Source of the DNA: JBOFDK01 sp051650305
Lineage (GTDB): Bacteria; Bacillota; Clostridia; Lachnospirales; Cellulosilyticaceae
Length of the DNA stretch: 20,484 bases
Assembly (NCBI GenBank): GCA_051650305.1
Contig: JBOFIT010000065.1
Location: forward strand, 1-20,484
Direction of reading: 5' to 3'
The position numbers and the translations under genes are program-made. The notes below the pieces were generated by a model. That model was not told the origin of the DNA and made no database searches. It saw only the letters and a program-made list of their open reading frames with translations. Shown one piece after another: positions 14,739-20,484 of the stretch (position 1 is the stretch's first letter; every line of letters begins with the position of its first letter).

Positions 14739-14754
14739 CATGCTAGCGAGGGGT
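14716..14754 (-). terminator. minus-strand terminator overlapping the yitT stop codon
   Basis: Arms 14726-14738 and 14743-14754 (8 bp of ACCCCTCG/CGAGGGGT plus CTAG/CTAG, with one bulged base) enclose a CATG loop. On the minus strand the stem is followed by ACTTTTTTTT (14725-14716). On the plus strand no T-run follows. It therefore ends transcription arriving from the riboswitch side and shields yitT from antisense reading. Confidence 0.75.
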
Positions 14755-14773
14755 CAAGTCGTTTGGGGAGTTA

Positions 14774-14807
14774 CCAAAATAAGAGGTATATTCTTATCTT
14801 GGATTTT
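14774..14807 (+). terminator. probable terminator of yitT
   Basis: An 11-bp inverted repeat with one A-C mismatch (14774-14784 and 14792-14802) encloses a 7-nt loop and is followed by ATTTTT on the plus strand. It lies 36 bp after the yitT stop. Confidence 0.55.
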
Positions 14808-14890
14808 TAAGGGTTGTGTGTTGTTATAGGGATTAATAAATAACTTTTATCAATTTGGGTTTAATAGGAAGTTATTATTATTTTTTTGCA

Positions 14891-14916
14891 TAAAAATAAC
14901 TACTCATAAGGAGTAG
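14891..14916 (-). terminator. terminator-like hairpin ending the riboswitch transcript
   Basis: CTACTC/GAGTAG (14916-14911 and 14905-14900) with a 5-nt loop is followed on the minus strand by TTATTTTTATG. The stem is short and the T-run is interrupted once, so termination may be partial; the stronger hairpin at 14754-14716 would catch read-through. Confidence 0.5.
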
Positions 14917-14986
14917 CCTTTACGATCAACAAGCTTTACACAAAGCACAACACATGGCTAGTTGTGGCAAAGCTTATCAATATCTC

Positions 14987-15007
14987 AAAAAGTACAGTGT
15001 ACTCTTT
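14987..15007 (-). promoter_or_regulatory. hairpin directly after the aptamer, possible expression platform
   Basis: AAAGAGTAC (15007-14999) can pair with GTACTTTTT (14995-14987) across a 3-nt loop (one G-U pair). It starts at the base next to the last P1 nucleotide. The T-rich right arm makes it a possible weak intrinsic terminator controlled by the aptamer, but most of the T-run is inside the stem. Confidence 0.4.
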
Positions 15008-15078
15008 GGCAACTGGCTGGTATAGTGTGTCACCTTAACCCCTATAGTTTTGCGTCACTAGATTTCTCTAGTTTTGCC
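15008..15078 (-). promoter_or_regulatory. cyclic di-GMP-I (GEMM) riboswitch aptamer
   Basis: On the minus strand the core has all GEMM-I landmarks in order: GGCAAAAC (P1 5' strand, 15078-15071), a P2 hairpin CTAGA-GAAA-TCTAG with the GNRA tetraloop, the invariant GACGCAAA joint, a P3 helix TATAG/CTATA containing the tetraloop-receptor-like GGTTAAGG, then CCAGCC and TTGCC closing P1 (15012-15008). This compares well with the Vibrio Vc2 aptamer (GGGCAAACC, GAAA, GGGACGCAAAGCC). It binds cyclic di-GMP and normally controls the gene just downstream; here no gene is found downstream. A diguanylate cyclase gene lies 1.8 kb away. Confidence 0.9.
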
Positions 15079-15092
15079 TTTATTACATTTGT

Positions 15093-15121
15093 AGAATACA
15101 CTATTTTTTTATACATGTCAA
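15093..15121 (-). promoter_or_regulatory. sigma-A promoter of the riboswitch transcript
   Basis: Minus-strand TTGACA (15121-15116, perfect) and TATTCT (15098-15093) are separated by 17 bp. Transcription would start near 15086, eight bases before the aptamer. A 7-bp inverted repeat (15119-15125 and 15132-15138) overlaps the upstream edge of the -35. Confidence 0.8.
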
Positions 15122-15158
15122 TAGTTTTTACACTATTGTTTTTATTTTTTGTTTAATT

Positions 15159-15995
15159 TTATAATAATCTTTCAATATTTATTTGTTCACGGGTTTTCTC
15201 CATACAACCTATGGTTTGCTCTAAGGTTTTCGCTTCTTGACCAAAGACACCATGCTCATCGCTTCCTGTGGTGATCATCAGATCATTCCCATGGCAAAAG
15301 TCTACACACAGCTTGGTAAGTGCTTCTGTATGGGTAGGATAGTAGCATTCAATCCCATCGATGCCCTCTCTTTTGATGGCTTCTAATACTTCTAAAAGTT
15401 CTTGGGCTTCTAATTTTCCATAATAAGATGCTGGATGTGCAAGGACACTTACGCCCCCTGCTTCTTTTAAAGCTTGGCATACCTCTGAAAGCTTAGGGAA
15501 ATCGTACTGATTGAAGTCGCATCCATAAGCTCTGTAATACTTAAAGCCTTCAAACAACCTCTCGGTTATCCCTCTATCCATCAGGTAATGGATGCCTTTC
15601 CATCCGCCTTTTCTCACATCATAGGTATAGTCTTCATAATCCTCTATGTTCACACGAGGCTCTTCTTCTTGAAGTTTCACGATGACATCATGGCTCATAC
15701 GCTCCATCTCCGTATCTGCCTTCTCAAGTAGCTTACATAAGCCTTCGGTTGGTTCAAACCCATAGCCTAATATGTGTAGGACTTTATCGCCAAAGCTTGC
15801 ATTGATCTCCACACCTCTTATAGGTAGGATAGCTGCTTTTGTGGCTGCTTCTTTAAAGGCATCCCATGAACCGATGCGGTTGTGGTCTGTGATGGCCATG
15901 ATACTTACATTTTTCTTTTTTCCTTCTGCTACGATTTCTTCTGGAGACATGGTTCCATCAGAATAGTAGGTGTGCATGTGTAAATCTACTAACAT
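15159..15995 (-). CDS. PHP-domain phosphoesterase
   Basis: This 278-residue protein has the complete metal-binding set of the polymerase-and-histidinol-phosphatase (PHP) family: HMH in 'LVDLHMHTYYSDGTMSPEE' (H6, H8, D13), D37/H38 in ITDHN, E63 in GVEI, H74 in HILGYGF, H187 in LAHP, and D246/H248 in TTGSDEHG. Length and motifs fit the YciV/RNase AM-like group, which hydrolyses nucleoside 3',5'-bisphosphates or RNA 5' ends; the true substrate cannot be read from sequence. ATG 15995 has AAGGAG six bases upstream. It probably has its own promoter (16075-16047). No clear terminator follows before the riboswitch promoter. Confidence 0.9.
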   Translation of the reverse strand: MLVDLHMHTYYSDGTMSPEEIVAEGKKKNVSIMAITDHNRIGSWDAFKEAATKAAILPIRGVEINASFGDKVLHILGYGFEPTEGLCKLLEKADTEMERMSHDVIVKLQEEEPRVNIEDYEDYTYDVRKGGWKGIHYLMDRGITERLFEGFKYYRAYGCDFNQYDFPKLSEVCQALKEAGGVSVLAHPASYYGKLEAQELLEVLEAIKREGIDGIECYYPTHTEALTKLCVDFCHGNDLMITTGSDEHGVFGQEAKTLEQTIGCMEKTREQINIERLL

Positions 15996-16046
15996 AACGT
16001 ACTCCTTCTAGTGCTTCATCTAAGTCTTAAGCTTCTTTTTTATCTT

Positions 16047-16075
16047 ATTGTAGCGTACTTTATCCACTCGCACAA
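16047..16075 (-). promoter_or_regulatory. candidate sigma-A promoter of the PHP gene
   Basis: Minus-strand TTGTGC (16075-16070) and TACAAT (16052-16047) are 17 bp apart. The -10 is good and the -35 moderate. The -35 lies in the right arm of the hairpin that follows the upstream gene. Confidence 0.5.
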
Positions 16076-16106
16076 GACAGGCTCCCCTAAACCGCCTGTC
16101 TTATGC
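16070..16106 (-). terminator. GC-rich hairpin after 16121-16774, without a T-run
   Basis: Arms 16106-16094 and 16082-16070 pair over 13 bp (one U-G on the minus-strand RNA) around an 11-nt loop, starting 14 bp after the stop codon. No T-run follows, so it is either a non-canonical terminator or a 3'-end stabilising structure. Confidence 0.5.
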
Positions 16107-16120
16107 AAGTCTTTCTCCTT

Positions 16121-16774
16121 TTACATACGTTCCACAAGTTCTTCTAAGGTGTGAAAAACGCCATACTGATTGGACGTGGTGATTAACTTAATTTTATTTT
16201 GATTGCTTATATAGTGCTCTTCAGCGACTTTATTATGTAAGACACTTTGCTTCAGCTCATACAGTTCCTTTAAAGTCGTTCGCTTTTCAAGTAAGTCCAC
16301 TTCTAATTGCCTTAAGTCTGCTGGCTCGGTCAGTTGATACTTTTTCCCATTTAAAGTCGTATGCTCACATTTATGGATGGGCCCTTCCAGTAAAAGCTTG
16401 TACTGAATATCGTCAATGCATCGCTCCTTATGCCCTGACTCCTCATCCTCTGGATTAACCACACCAAAAATCACATTGCCTTTGCCTTCTCTTTGAAAGG
16501 TCATATAAAAGCTACAGCAACCAAGCACCGCCTGTACATGCTTCCCCATTCTAAATTGCTTTTCGTCTGATACTTCTTCTGTCACTTTAAAGCCTTTGCT
16601 TTTGAAGAGTTTTTTAAAGGCATTCTCCAAGTTCTCGAACCATTTGTCTTGTATATGCTTTTCGATTGCTTCCCATTGCTGGAGTAACTTTTGGTACTCT
16701 TGTAGTAGCCCGATGACTTCTTGTCTTACTTTCACCAATTCATTTTGTTCACGTACAATCTTTTCTAACTGCAT
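16121..16774 (-). CDS. hypothetical protein with coiled-coil ends
   Basis: I do not recognise a family in this 217-residue protein. Residues 1-50 are a predicted coiled coil (QLEKIVREQNELVKVRQEVI, EYQKLLQQWEAIEKHIQD). Residues about 65-145 look like a compact alpha/beta domain (HVQAVLGCCSFYMTF, GNVIFGVVNPEDEE, YKLLLEGPIHKCEHTTL), and residues about 150-190 are again helical. It carries many charged residues and no signal or membrane segment. ATG 16774 is chosen because AAAGGGGGAG precedes it; an ATG six codons earlier (16792) has no ribosome site. A possible promoter TTGAAA-17-ATATAT lies just after the sigH terminator, so it is probably transcribed on its own. Confidence 0.72.
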   Translation of the reverse strand: MQLEKIVREQNELVKVRQEVIGLLQEYQKLLQQWEAIEKHIQDKWFENLENAFKKLFKSKGFKVTEEVSDEKQFRMGKHVQAVLGCCSFYMTFQREGKGNVIFGVVNPEDEESGHKERCIDDIQYKLLLEGPIHKCEHTTLNGKKYQLTEPADLRQLEVDLLEKRTTLKELYELKQSVLHNKVAEEHYISNQNKIKLITTSNQYGVFHTLEELVERM

Positions 16775-16854
16775 TGGTCTCCCCCTTTGCATGTTTTGTA
16801 TATTTTTTCTGAATATATATTAAAATTATACAATATTTTTCAAGTTTCGTATAC

Positions 16855-16884
16855 AAAAAAAAGAACCTATGTGGTATAGGTTCT
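16855..16884 (-). terminator. intrinsic terminator of sigH
   Basis: Arms AGAACCTAT and ATAGGTTCT (16884-16876 and 16870-16862) around a 5-nt loop begin at the base after the sigH stop codon. They are followed on the minus strand by eight or nine T. This closes the cysS-mrnC-rlmB-sigH segment. Confidence 0.92.
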
Positions 16885-17526
16885 CTAATCTTTATACTTT
16901 TCGCTTAATTTACGTTTGATACGTTGTAACGCATTGTCGATAGACTTTACAGACTTATCCATATCCTCTGCGATTTCATGATAATTTCTGCCTCTGGTAT
17001 GGAGTGCCAGTACCTTCCATTCAAAGTCACTTAAGGATTCTTTCATATGCTTTTTCAGCCTTTCTAAATCCTCTTTATCAATCATCATACTTTCTGGATT
17101 TTGGTTTTCACTACCTTTTAGGATATCCATCAAGGTAATGCCCTCTTCATCTTCACCACCTACTGGAAGATTCAATGAAATACTTGTATTAAGGGGCATG
17201 TGCTTTTGCCTTGTGGCCGTTTTGAAAGCTGTGCTTACTTGGCGTGTGATACAAAGCGTTGCAAAAGACTTGAAGCTTGCTTCTTTACTTGAATCATAAT
17301 CACAAATAGCTTTGAAAAGCCCTATCATGCCCTCTTGTATAAGGTCTTCTTTATCTGCACCTACAAAAAAGGTGGATTTGATTTTATTTCTCACAAATAT
17401 TTTGTACCTTTGAACGAGTACTTCTATAGCTTCTAGGTTATTGCAACGGTAAGCTTCTATAAGCTCTTCATCGGTTAATCCTTGAAGCTCTGTACCCTCC
17501 ATATAGTGGTGCTGTCTAATCCCCAT
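16885..17526 (-). CDS. sigH: RNA polymerase sigma-H factor
   Basis: This 213-residue sigma-70-family protein matches sigma-H (Spo0H) in length and motifs. Region 2 has 'EAIEVLVQRYKIFVRNK', 'FVGADKEDLIQEGMIGLFKA' and 'FKSFATLCITRQV'; region 4 has 'LSDFEWKVLALHTRGRNYHE' and 'KSVKSIDNALQRIKRKL'. Sigma-H directs RNA polymerase to early-sporulation and transition-state genes. ATG 17526 has AAGGAGG four to five bases upstream. It follows rlmB by 69 bp; in Bacillus a yacP-type gene lies between these two and is absent here. Its position after cysS-mrnC-rlmB is the usual one in Firmicutes, which strengthens the call. It is the main evidence, with the SPOCS genes, that the host sporulates. Confidence 0.95.
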   Translation of the reverse strand: MGIRQHHYMEGTELQGLTDEELIEAYRCNNLEAIEVLVQRYKIFVRNKIKSTFFVGADKEDLIQEGMIGLFKAICDYDSSKEASFKSFATLCITRQVSTAFKTATRQKHMPLNTSISLNLPVGGEDEEGITLMDILKGSENQNPESMMIDKEDLERLKKHMKESLSDFEWKVLALHTRGRNYHEIAEDMDKSVKSIDNALQRIKRKLSEKYKD

Positions 17527-17595
17527 AGTTCCTCCTTAGTCTCTATCGCCATTTAGGCAACTTTGTCCCTTGGTGCAATGAGTTCTGCGTTCACT

Positions 17596-18555
17596 CTAGA
17601 AGAAGCGTTGTCTTACCACTTCATACACAAGTATACTTGCTGCTACTGAAGCATTGAGTGATGTTACTTTTCCGTACATTGGAATGCTTACCACGAAGTC
17701 ACATTTATTTTTCACGTTCTTAGAGATGCCGTCACCTTCGCTACCGATAACAATACCGATTGGTCCTCTTAAGTTATCTTGATAAATGATTTGACCATCC
17801 ATGTCTGCACATGCTACCCAGATACCTTTTGCTTTAAGTTCTTCGATAGTTTGAGCGATGTTTGAAACTTTAGCCACTTTCATGTACTCGATAGCACCTG
17901 CTGATGACTTTGCCACAGTTGATGTAAGACCTACTGCACGTCTTTTTGGAATGATGATACCATGTACCCCTGCATTATGTGCTGAACGCATAATCGCACC
18001 TAAGTTGTGTGGGTCTTGGATATTGTCTAAGATAAGGATGAATGGATCTTCACCTTTTGCTTTCGCATCGTTTAAGATTTCTTCTACACTTGAGTATTGG
18101 TGTGCTGCTGCATAAGCTACAACGCCTTGGTGTTTTTCCATTTGGCTAAGTTCATCTAGCTTGCTTTTCTCTACTTCTTGTACAAGGATGCCTTTAGCTT
18201 TTGCTTCACCGATGATTTTCTTGATTGAACCTTCATTTGGACCTGATTGGATAAGAATTCTTTCGATATCTCTTCCTGATTTTAAGATTTCGATGACAGC
18301 GTTACGACCGAAGATGATGTTTTCATCACGGCTTGTCTCCACTGCATTTTCCCCAGTTTCTCTTCTTGGTTCAAACTTTCTAGGTGGTCTTTTTGTGAAA
18401 GGTTTCTTGCCTTCTTCACCTTGTGTTTGTACTTTCTTACCTTCTTCACCTGGTGCTTGTGTCTTTGGTTTATTGTTTTTGAAATTTCTTGGTTTAAAAC
18501 CTTGTCTCTTTTTCTTTTCAGCTGGAATCTCTTTTTTGTCAGTTTGGTTATTCAT
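17596..18555 (-). CDS. rlmB: 23S rRNA 2'-O-ribose methyltransferase RlmB (TrmH/SpoU family)
   Basis: The catalytic part (about residues 78-319) contains an RNA-binding N-domain (IIFGRNAVIEILKSGRDIER) and the SPOUT motifs: motif 1 'LDNIQDPHNLGAIMRSAHNA' (N184, R190), motif 2 'GPIGIVIGSEGDGIS' and motif 3 'VSIPMYGKVTSLNASVAASI'. RlmB methylates G2251 of 23S rRNA, using S-adenosylmethionine. The first 75 or so residues are a Lys/Arg/Pro-rich, probably disordered extension with a near-repeat GEEGKKVQTQ/GEEGKKPFTK, not found in the short E. coli-type enzyme. ATG 18555 has AAAAGGAG eleven bases upstream. It starts 29 bp after mrnC, so it is cotranscribed. Confidence 0.92.
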   Translation of the reverse strand: MNNQTDKKEIPAEKKKRQGFKPRNFKNNKPKTQAPGEEGKKVQTQGEEGKKPFTKRPPRKFEPRRETGENAVETSRDENIIFGRNAVIEILKSGRDIERILIQSGPNEGSIKKIIGEAKAKGILVQEVEKSKLDELSQMEKHQGVVAYAAAHQYSSVEEILNDAKAKGEDPFILILDNIQDPHNLGAIMRSAHNAGVHGIIIPKRRAVGLTSTVAKSSAGAIEYMKVAKVSNIAQTIEELKAKGIWVACADMDGQIIYQDNLRGPIGIVIGSEGDGISKNVKNKCDFVVSIPMYGKVTSLNASVAASILVYEVVRQRFF

Positions 18556-18584
18556 TAAATTGTTTTCTCCTTTTATTTGGGTGT

Positions 18585-19007
18585 TTAAAGTTGATTAAGA
18601 CCTGTAAAGATAAGTTCTTCGATACGGGCGATATTACCTTGTATATACAAGTAGCCAATGAGTGCCTCAAGGCCCGTTGCATGTCTATACTCTGTGATAT
18701 CCGCATTTTTAGGGGCTGAAATACTTTTCGCATTGCGGCCTCTCTTCAGCACTTGCATTTCTTCTTCTGTAAGCATCGGCTCAATGATGTGATAAATCCT
18801 AGCCTGTGCTGATGCACGTACAAGGTCTCTCGAACCTTTATGCAGCTTATTCACTGGTGCATTGCCTTTTGCTACAATATGGGTTCGAATAAACATTTCA
18901 TAAACCCCATCGCCAATATAGGCTAAAGCCAGTGGTGAGTAAGTATTTGCTTTATGGCTGATCTCACCACTTAAGCTTTTTAACATTTGATTAAGTTGTG
19001 TTTCCAT
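18585..19007 (-). CDS. mrnC: Mini-ribonuclease III
   Basis: This 140-residue protein consists of the RNase III catalytic fold only, without a double-stranded-RNA-binding domain. It has 'LALAYIGDGVYEMFIRTHIV' with the catalytic Asp (D33), the 'VRASAQARI' helix, 'RGRNAK' and 'YRHATGLEALIGYLYIQGN' with the second acidic residue (E114). Mini-III matures the ends of 23S rRNA in Firmicutes. The start at 19007 is only 7 bp after the cysS stop and has no good Shine-Dalgarno sequence, so translation is probably coupled to cysS. Gene order cysS-mrnC-rlmB is the common Firmicute arrangement. Confidence 0.95.
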   Translation of the reverse strand: METQLNQMLKSLSGEISHKANTYSPLALAYIGDGVYEMFIRTHIVAKGNAPVNKLHKGSRDLVRASAQARIYHIIEPMLTEEEMQVLKRGRNAKSISAPKNADITEYRHATGLEALIGYLYIQGNIARIEELIFTGLNQL

Positions 19008-19014
19008 AAGTGTG

Positions 19015-20427
19015 TTATATACGTTTGAAACGTACTCCTTCTCTAGTGTCTTCGATTAATACATTGTTTTCTTTTAAGAACTCACGAATGCGGTCTGCTT
19101 CCCCAAAGTTCTTCTCTTTTTTAGCAGCTGTACGCTGTGCAATGTAATCTTCGATTGCTTCATCTGATAAACCTTCTACTTCCGCTTTCTCAGTGGCATA
19201 GATAATACCTAGTATAGCATTAAACTTCATCATTTGACTATAGATTGCTTTTGCAAACGCTTGTGAGATGCCTTCCTTAATATAAGTATTAGCAAATTTC
19301 ACAAGTTCAAACATAATACTTATAGCATCTGCTGTATTAAAGTCATCTTCCATCGCTTCATGGAATTTCTTTTCGAAAGTAGCAAGCTCTTCTAAGAGGG
19401 CACTTTCTTTTTCTGTCATAGCTTCTACCTTTGCATTTTCCATGGTAAATGTAAGGCTTGTGATACAATTTTTAATACGATCTAGGCCATTGCCTGCTGC
19501 TTCCATTAAGTCATTGCTGAAGTTTAGTGGACTTCTATAATGAGCACTAAGCATAAAGAAACGTACCACGTCGTATCCAAAAGCTTCCCCTACTTCACGA
19601 AGTGTTTTGAAGTTGCCAAGTGACTTAGACATTTTACGGTTATCAATATTTAAGAAGCTATTGTGCATCCAGTAGTTTGAGAAAGTACTGCCGTTGGCTG
19701 CTTCACTCTGAGCGATTTCGTTTTCATGGTGTGGAAAGACTAAGTCTTCGCCACCTGCATGGATATCGATGGTATCGCCTAAGTACTTCTTAGCCATAGC
19801 CGAACATTCGATGTGCCATCCTGGACGTCCTTGACTCCATGGACTTTCCCAGTAAGGTTCGCCGTCTTTTTTAGGCTTCCAAAGTACGAAGTCCATCGGA
19901 TTTTTCTTTTCTTCTGCTACTTGGATACGTGCCCCTGCTTCTAATTCGTCCAGTACTTTCTTTGAAAGCTTACCATAGCCCTCAAAAGCCGCTGTATCGA
20001 AGTACACAGTACCATTTACCTCATAAGCAAAACCTTTTGCTATAAGGGTTTCAATCATTGCTATAATGCCATCCATTTCTTCTGTTACTCTTGGATGCTG
20101 ACTAGCTCTAGGAATATTAAGATTTTTTGCATCATCTAATGTCTCCTGAATATAGAAGTTGGCAATGTCGATGGCTTCTTTTTGCTCGTCATTAGCTTTG
20201 TTAATAATTTTATCGTCTACATCTGTGAAGTTTTGAACGTAATTGACGTCATAGCCTCTATTTTCAAAGTAGCGTCTCACTGTGTCGAAGATGATATAAG
20301 GTCTTGCATTCCCGATATGAATGTAGTTATATACGGTAGGCCCACATACATACATGCGTACCTTTCCTTCTTCTAGTGGCTTAAACACTTCTTTTTGTTT
20401 TGTCTCTGTATTATAAATTTTAATCAT
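19015..20427 (-). CDS. cysS: cysteinyl-tRNA synthetase
   Basis: This 470-residue class I synthetase charges tRNA-Cys with cysteine. HIGN at 37-40 and KMSKS at 265-269 are the two ATP-binding signatures. C28, C208, H233 or H234, and E238 form the zinc site that selects cysteine ('YVCGPTVYNYIHIGNARPY', 'GWHIECSAMA', 'FPHHENEIAQ'). The C-terminal DALR-type helical region and the end 'ENNVLIEDTREGVRFKR' are complete; length is normal. ATG 20427 has GAGAGG ten bases upstream. The start may overlap the end of an upstream gene by 8 bp, which would make this an operon of which only the last part is in the window. Confidence 0.97.
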   Translation of the reverse strand: MIKIYNTETKQKEVFKPLEEGKVRMYVCGPTVYNYIHIGNARPYIIFDTVRRYFENRGYDVNYVQNFTDVDDKIINKANDEQKEAIDIANFYIQETLDDAKNLNIPRASQHPRVTEEMDGIIAMIETLIAKGFAYEVNGTVYFDTAAFEGYGKLSKKVLDELEAGARIQVAEEKKNPMDFVLWKPKKDGEPYWESPWSQGRPGWHIECSAMAKKYLGDTIDIHAGGEDLVFPHHENEIAQSEAANGSTFSNYWMHNSFLNIDNRKMSKSLGNFKTLREVGEAFGYDVVRFFMLSAHYRSPLNFSNDLMEAAGNGLDRIKNCITSLTFTMENAKVEAMTEKESALLEELATFEKKFHEAMEDDFNTADAISIMFELVKFANTYIKEGISQAFAKAIYSQMMKFNAILGIIYATEKAEVEGLSDEAIEDYIAQRTAAKKEKNFGEADRIREFLKENNVLIEDTREGVRFKRI

Positions 20428-20484
20428 GAGCTTGATCCTCTCTTTCTTTTTTATCCCTTGTATCTAGGGGTTCTTCCTTTTCTA
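20420..20484 (-). CDS. possible 3' end of an upstream gene, partial
   Basis: One minus-strand frame is open from the window edge to a TAA at 20422-20420, overlapping the cysS start (ATGATTAA). It encodes about 20 hydrophilic residues (EKEEPLDTRDKKEREDQAHD). Overlap of stop and start suggests translational coupling. In many Firmicutes the gene before cysS is cysE, but 20 residues cannot identify it. The open frame may be chance. Confidence 0.35.
   Translation of the reverse strand, partial: EKEEPLDTRDKKEREDQAHD

Larger units (their letters stand above)
14891..15086 (-). ncRNA. putative non-coding transcript led by the c-di-GMP riboswitch
   Basis: The 420-bp stretch 14739-15158 contains no convincing protein gene on either strand. 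On the minus strand a promoter (15121-15093) gives a start near 15086, then the aptamer, a hairpin at 15007-14987, a longer stem-loop with AAGCTTT/AAAGCTT arms (14975-14969 and 14937-14931), and a terminator near 14900. The RNA would be about 190-200 nt, or about 370 nt if it reaches the hairpin at the yitT end. The only ATG-initiated frame is nine codons with no ribosome site. The transcript is inferred from promoter and terminator signals. Confidence 0.5.

Noticed and set aside
14839..14886. AATAACTT/AAGTTATT repeat followed by a T-run as the yitT terminator
   Set aside because: The 22-nt loop and all-AT stem make it weak; the hairpin at 14774-14807 is closer and more stable.
14927..14956. 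Nine-codon Cys-rich frame (MCCALCKAC) downstream of the riboswitch
   Set aside because: No ribosome site, very short, and the sequence is better explained as one side of a stem-loop.
15119..15138. Inverted repeat CAATAGT/ACTATTG followed by a T-run on the plus strand
   Set aside because: No plus-strand gene ends nearby. It overlaps the -35 of the riboswitch promoter, so a terminator call is not justified; it could be an operator but nothing supports it.

Overview
The window looks like chromosome from a low-GC, endospore-forming Firmicute of the class Clostridia. The evidence is sigH beside cysS-mrnC-rlmB, many SPOCS (DUF3794) spore-coat-type proteins, sigma-E- and sigma-K-like promoters, and strong AGGAGG ribosome sites. 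A Lachnospiraceae/Cellulosilyticum-like host is my best guess, but the sequence alone does not settle it.

Region 1 (1-9679, almost all minus strand) is a probable spore-surface island. Read in the direction of transcription it begins with a family-2 glycosyltransferase (9679-8219). A sigma-E-like promoter (8200-8172) then heads an operon: a SPOCS-like/beta-propeller fusion, two divergent SPOCS-like proteins, a GT4-type glycosyltransferase and a third divergent SPOCS-like protein. Two tandem pairs of clear SPOCS genes follow (4167-3184 and 2497-1504). They are paralogous pair by pair and are separated by a Cys-rich protein with a carboxypeptidase-regulatory-like fold. The island ends with a very Cys-rich 132-residue protein and the start of a DUF11-repeat protein that runs off the window. 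Both Cys-rich genes have sigma-K-like promoters. The inferred picture is early (sigma-E) and late (sigma-K) mother-cell expression of self-assembling, disulfide-linked and glycosylated coat or exosporium material.

Region 2 (9800-15158) is regulatory and accessory. A second glycosyltransferase with TPR-like repeats is read rightward. Next comes a cytoplasmic LacI-type sugar-binding/GGDEF diguanylate cyclase with a near-consensus promoter. It converges on a MerR regulator whose gene is divergent from a YitT-family membrane protein; the shared promoter has a perfect MerR-type dyad in a 19-bp spacer. The 420-bp stretch after yitT has no protein gene. It holds a minus-strand promoter, a clear cyclic di-GMP-I (GEMM) riboswitch and terminator hairpins, but no ORF for the riboswitch to control.

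Region 3 (15159-20484, all minus strand) is mostly housekeeping: a PHP-domain phosphoesterase, an unrecognised coiled-coil protein, sigH, rlmB, mrnC, cysS, and what may be the last codons of a further upstream gene overlapping the cysS start.
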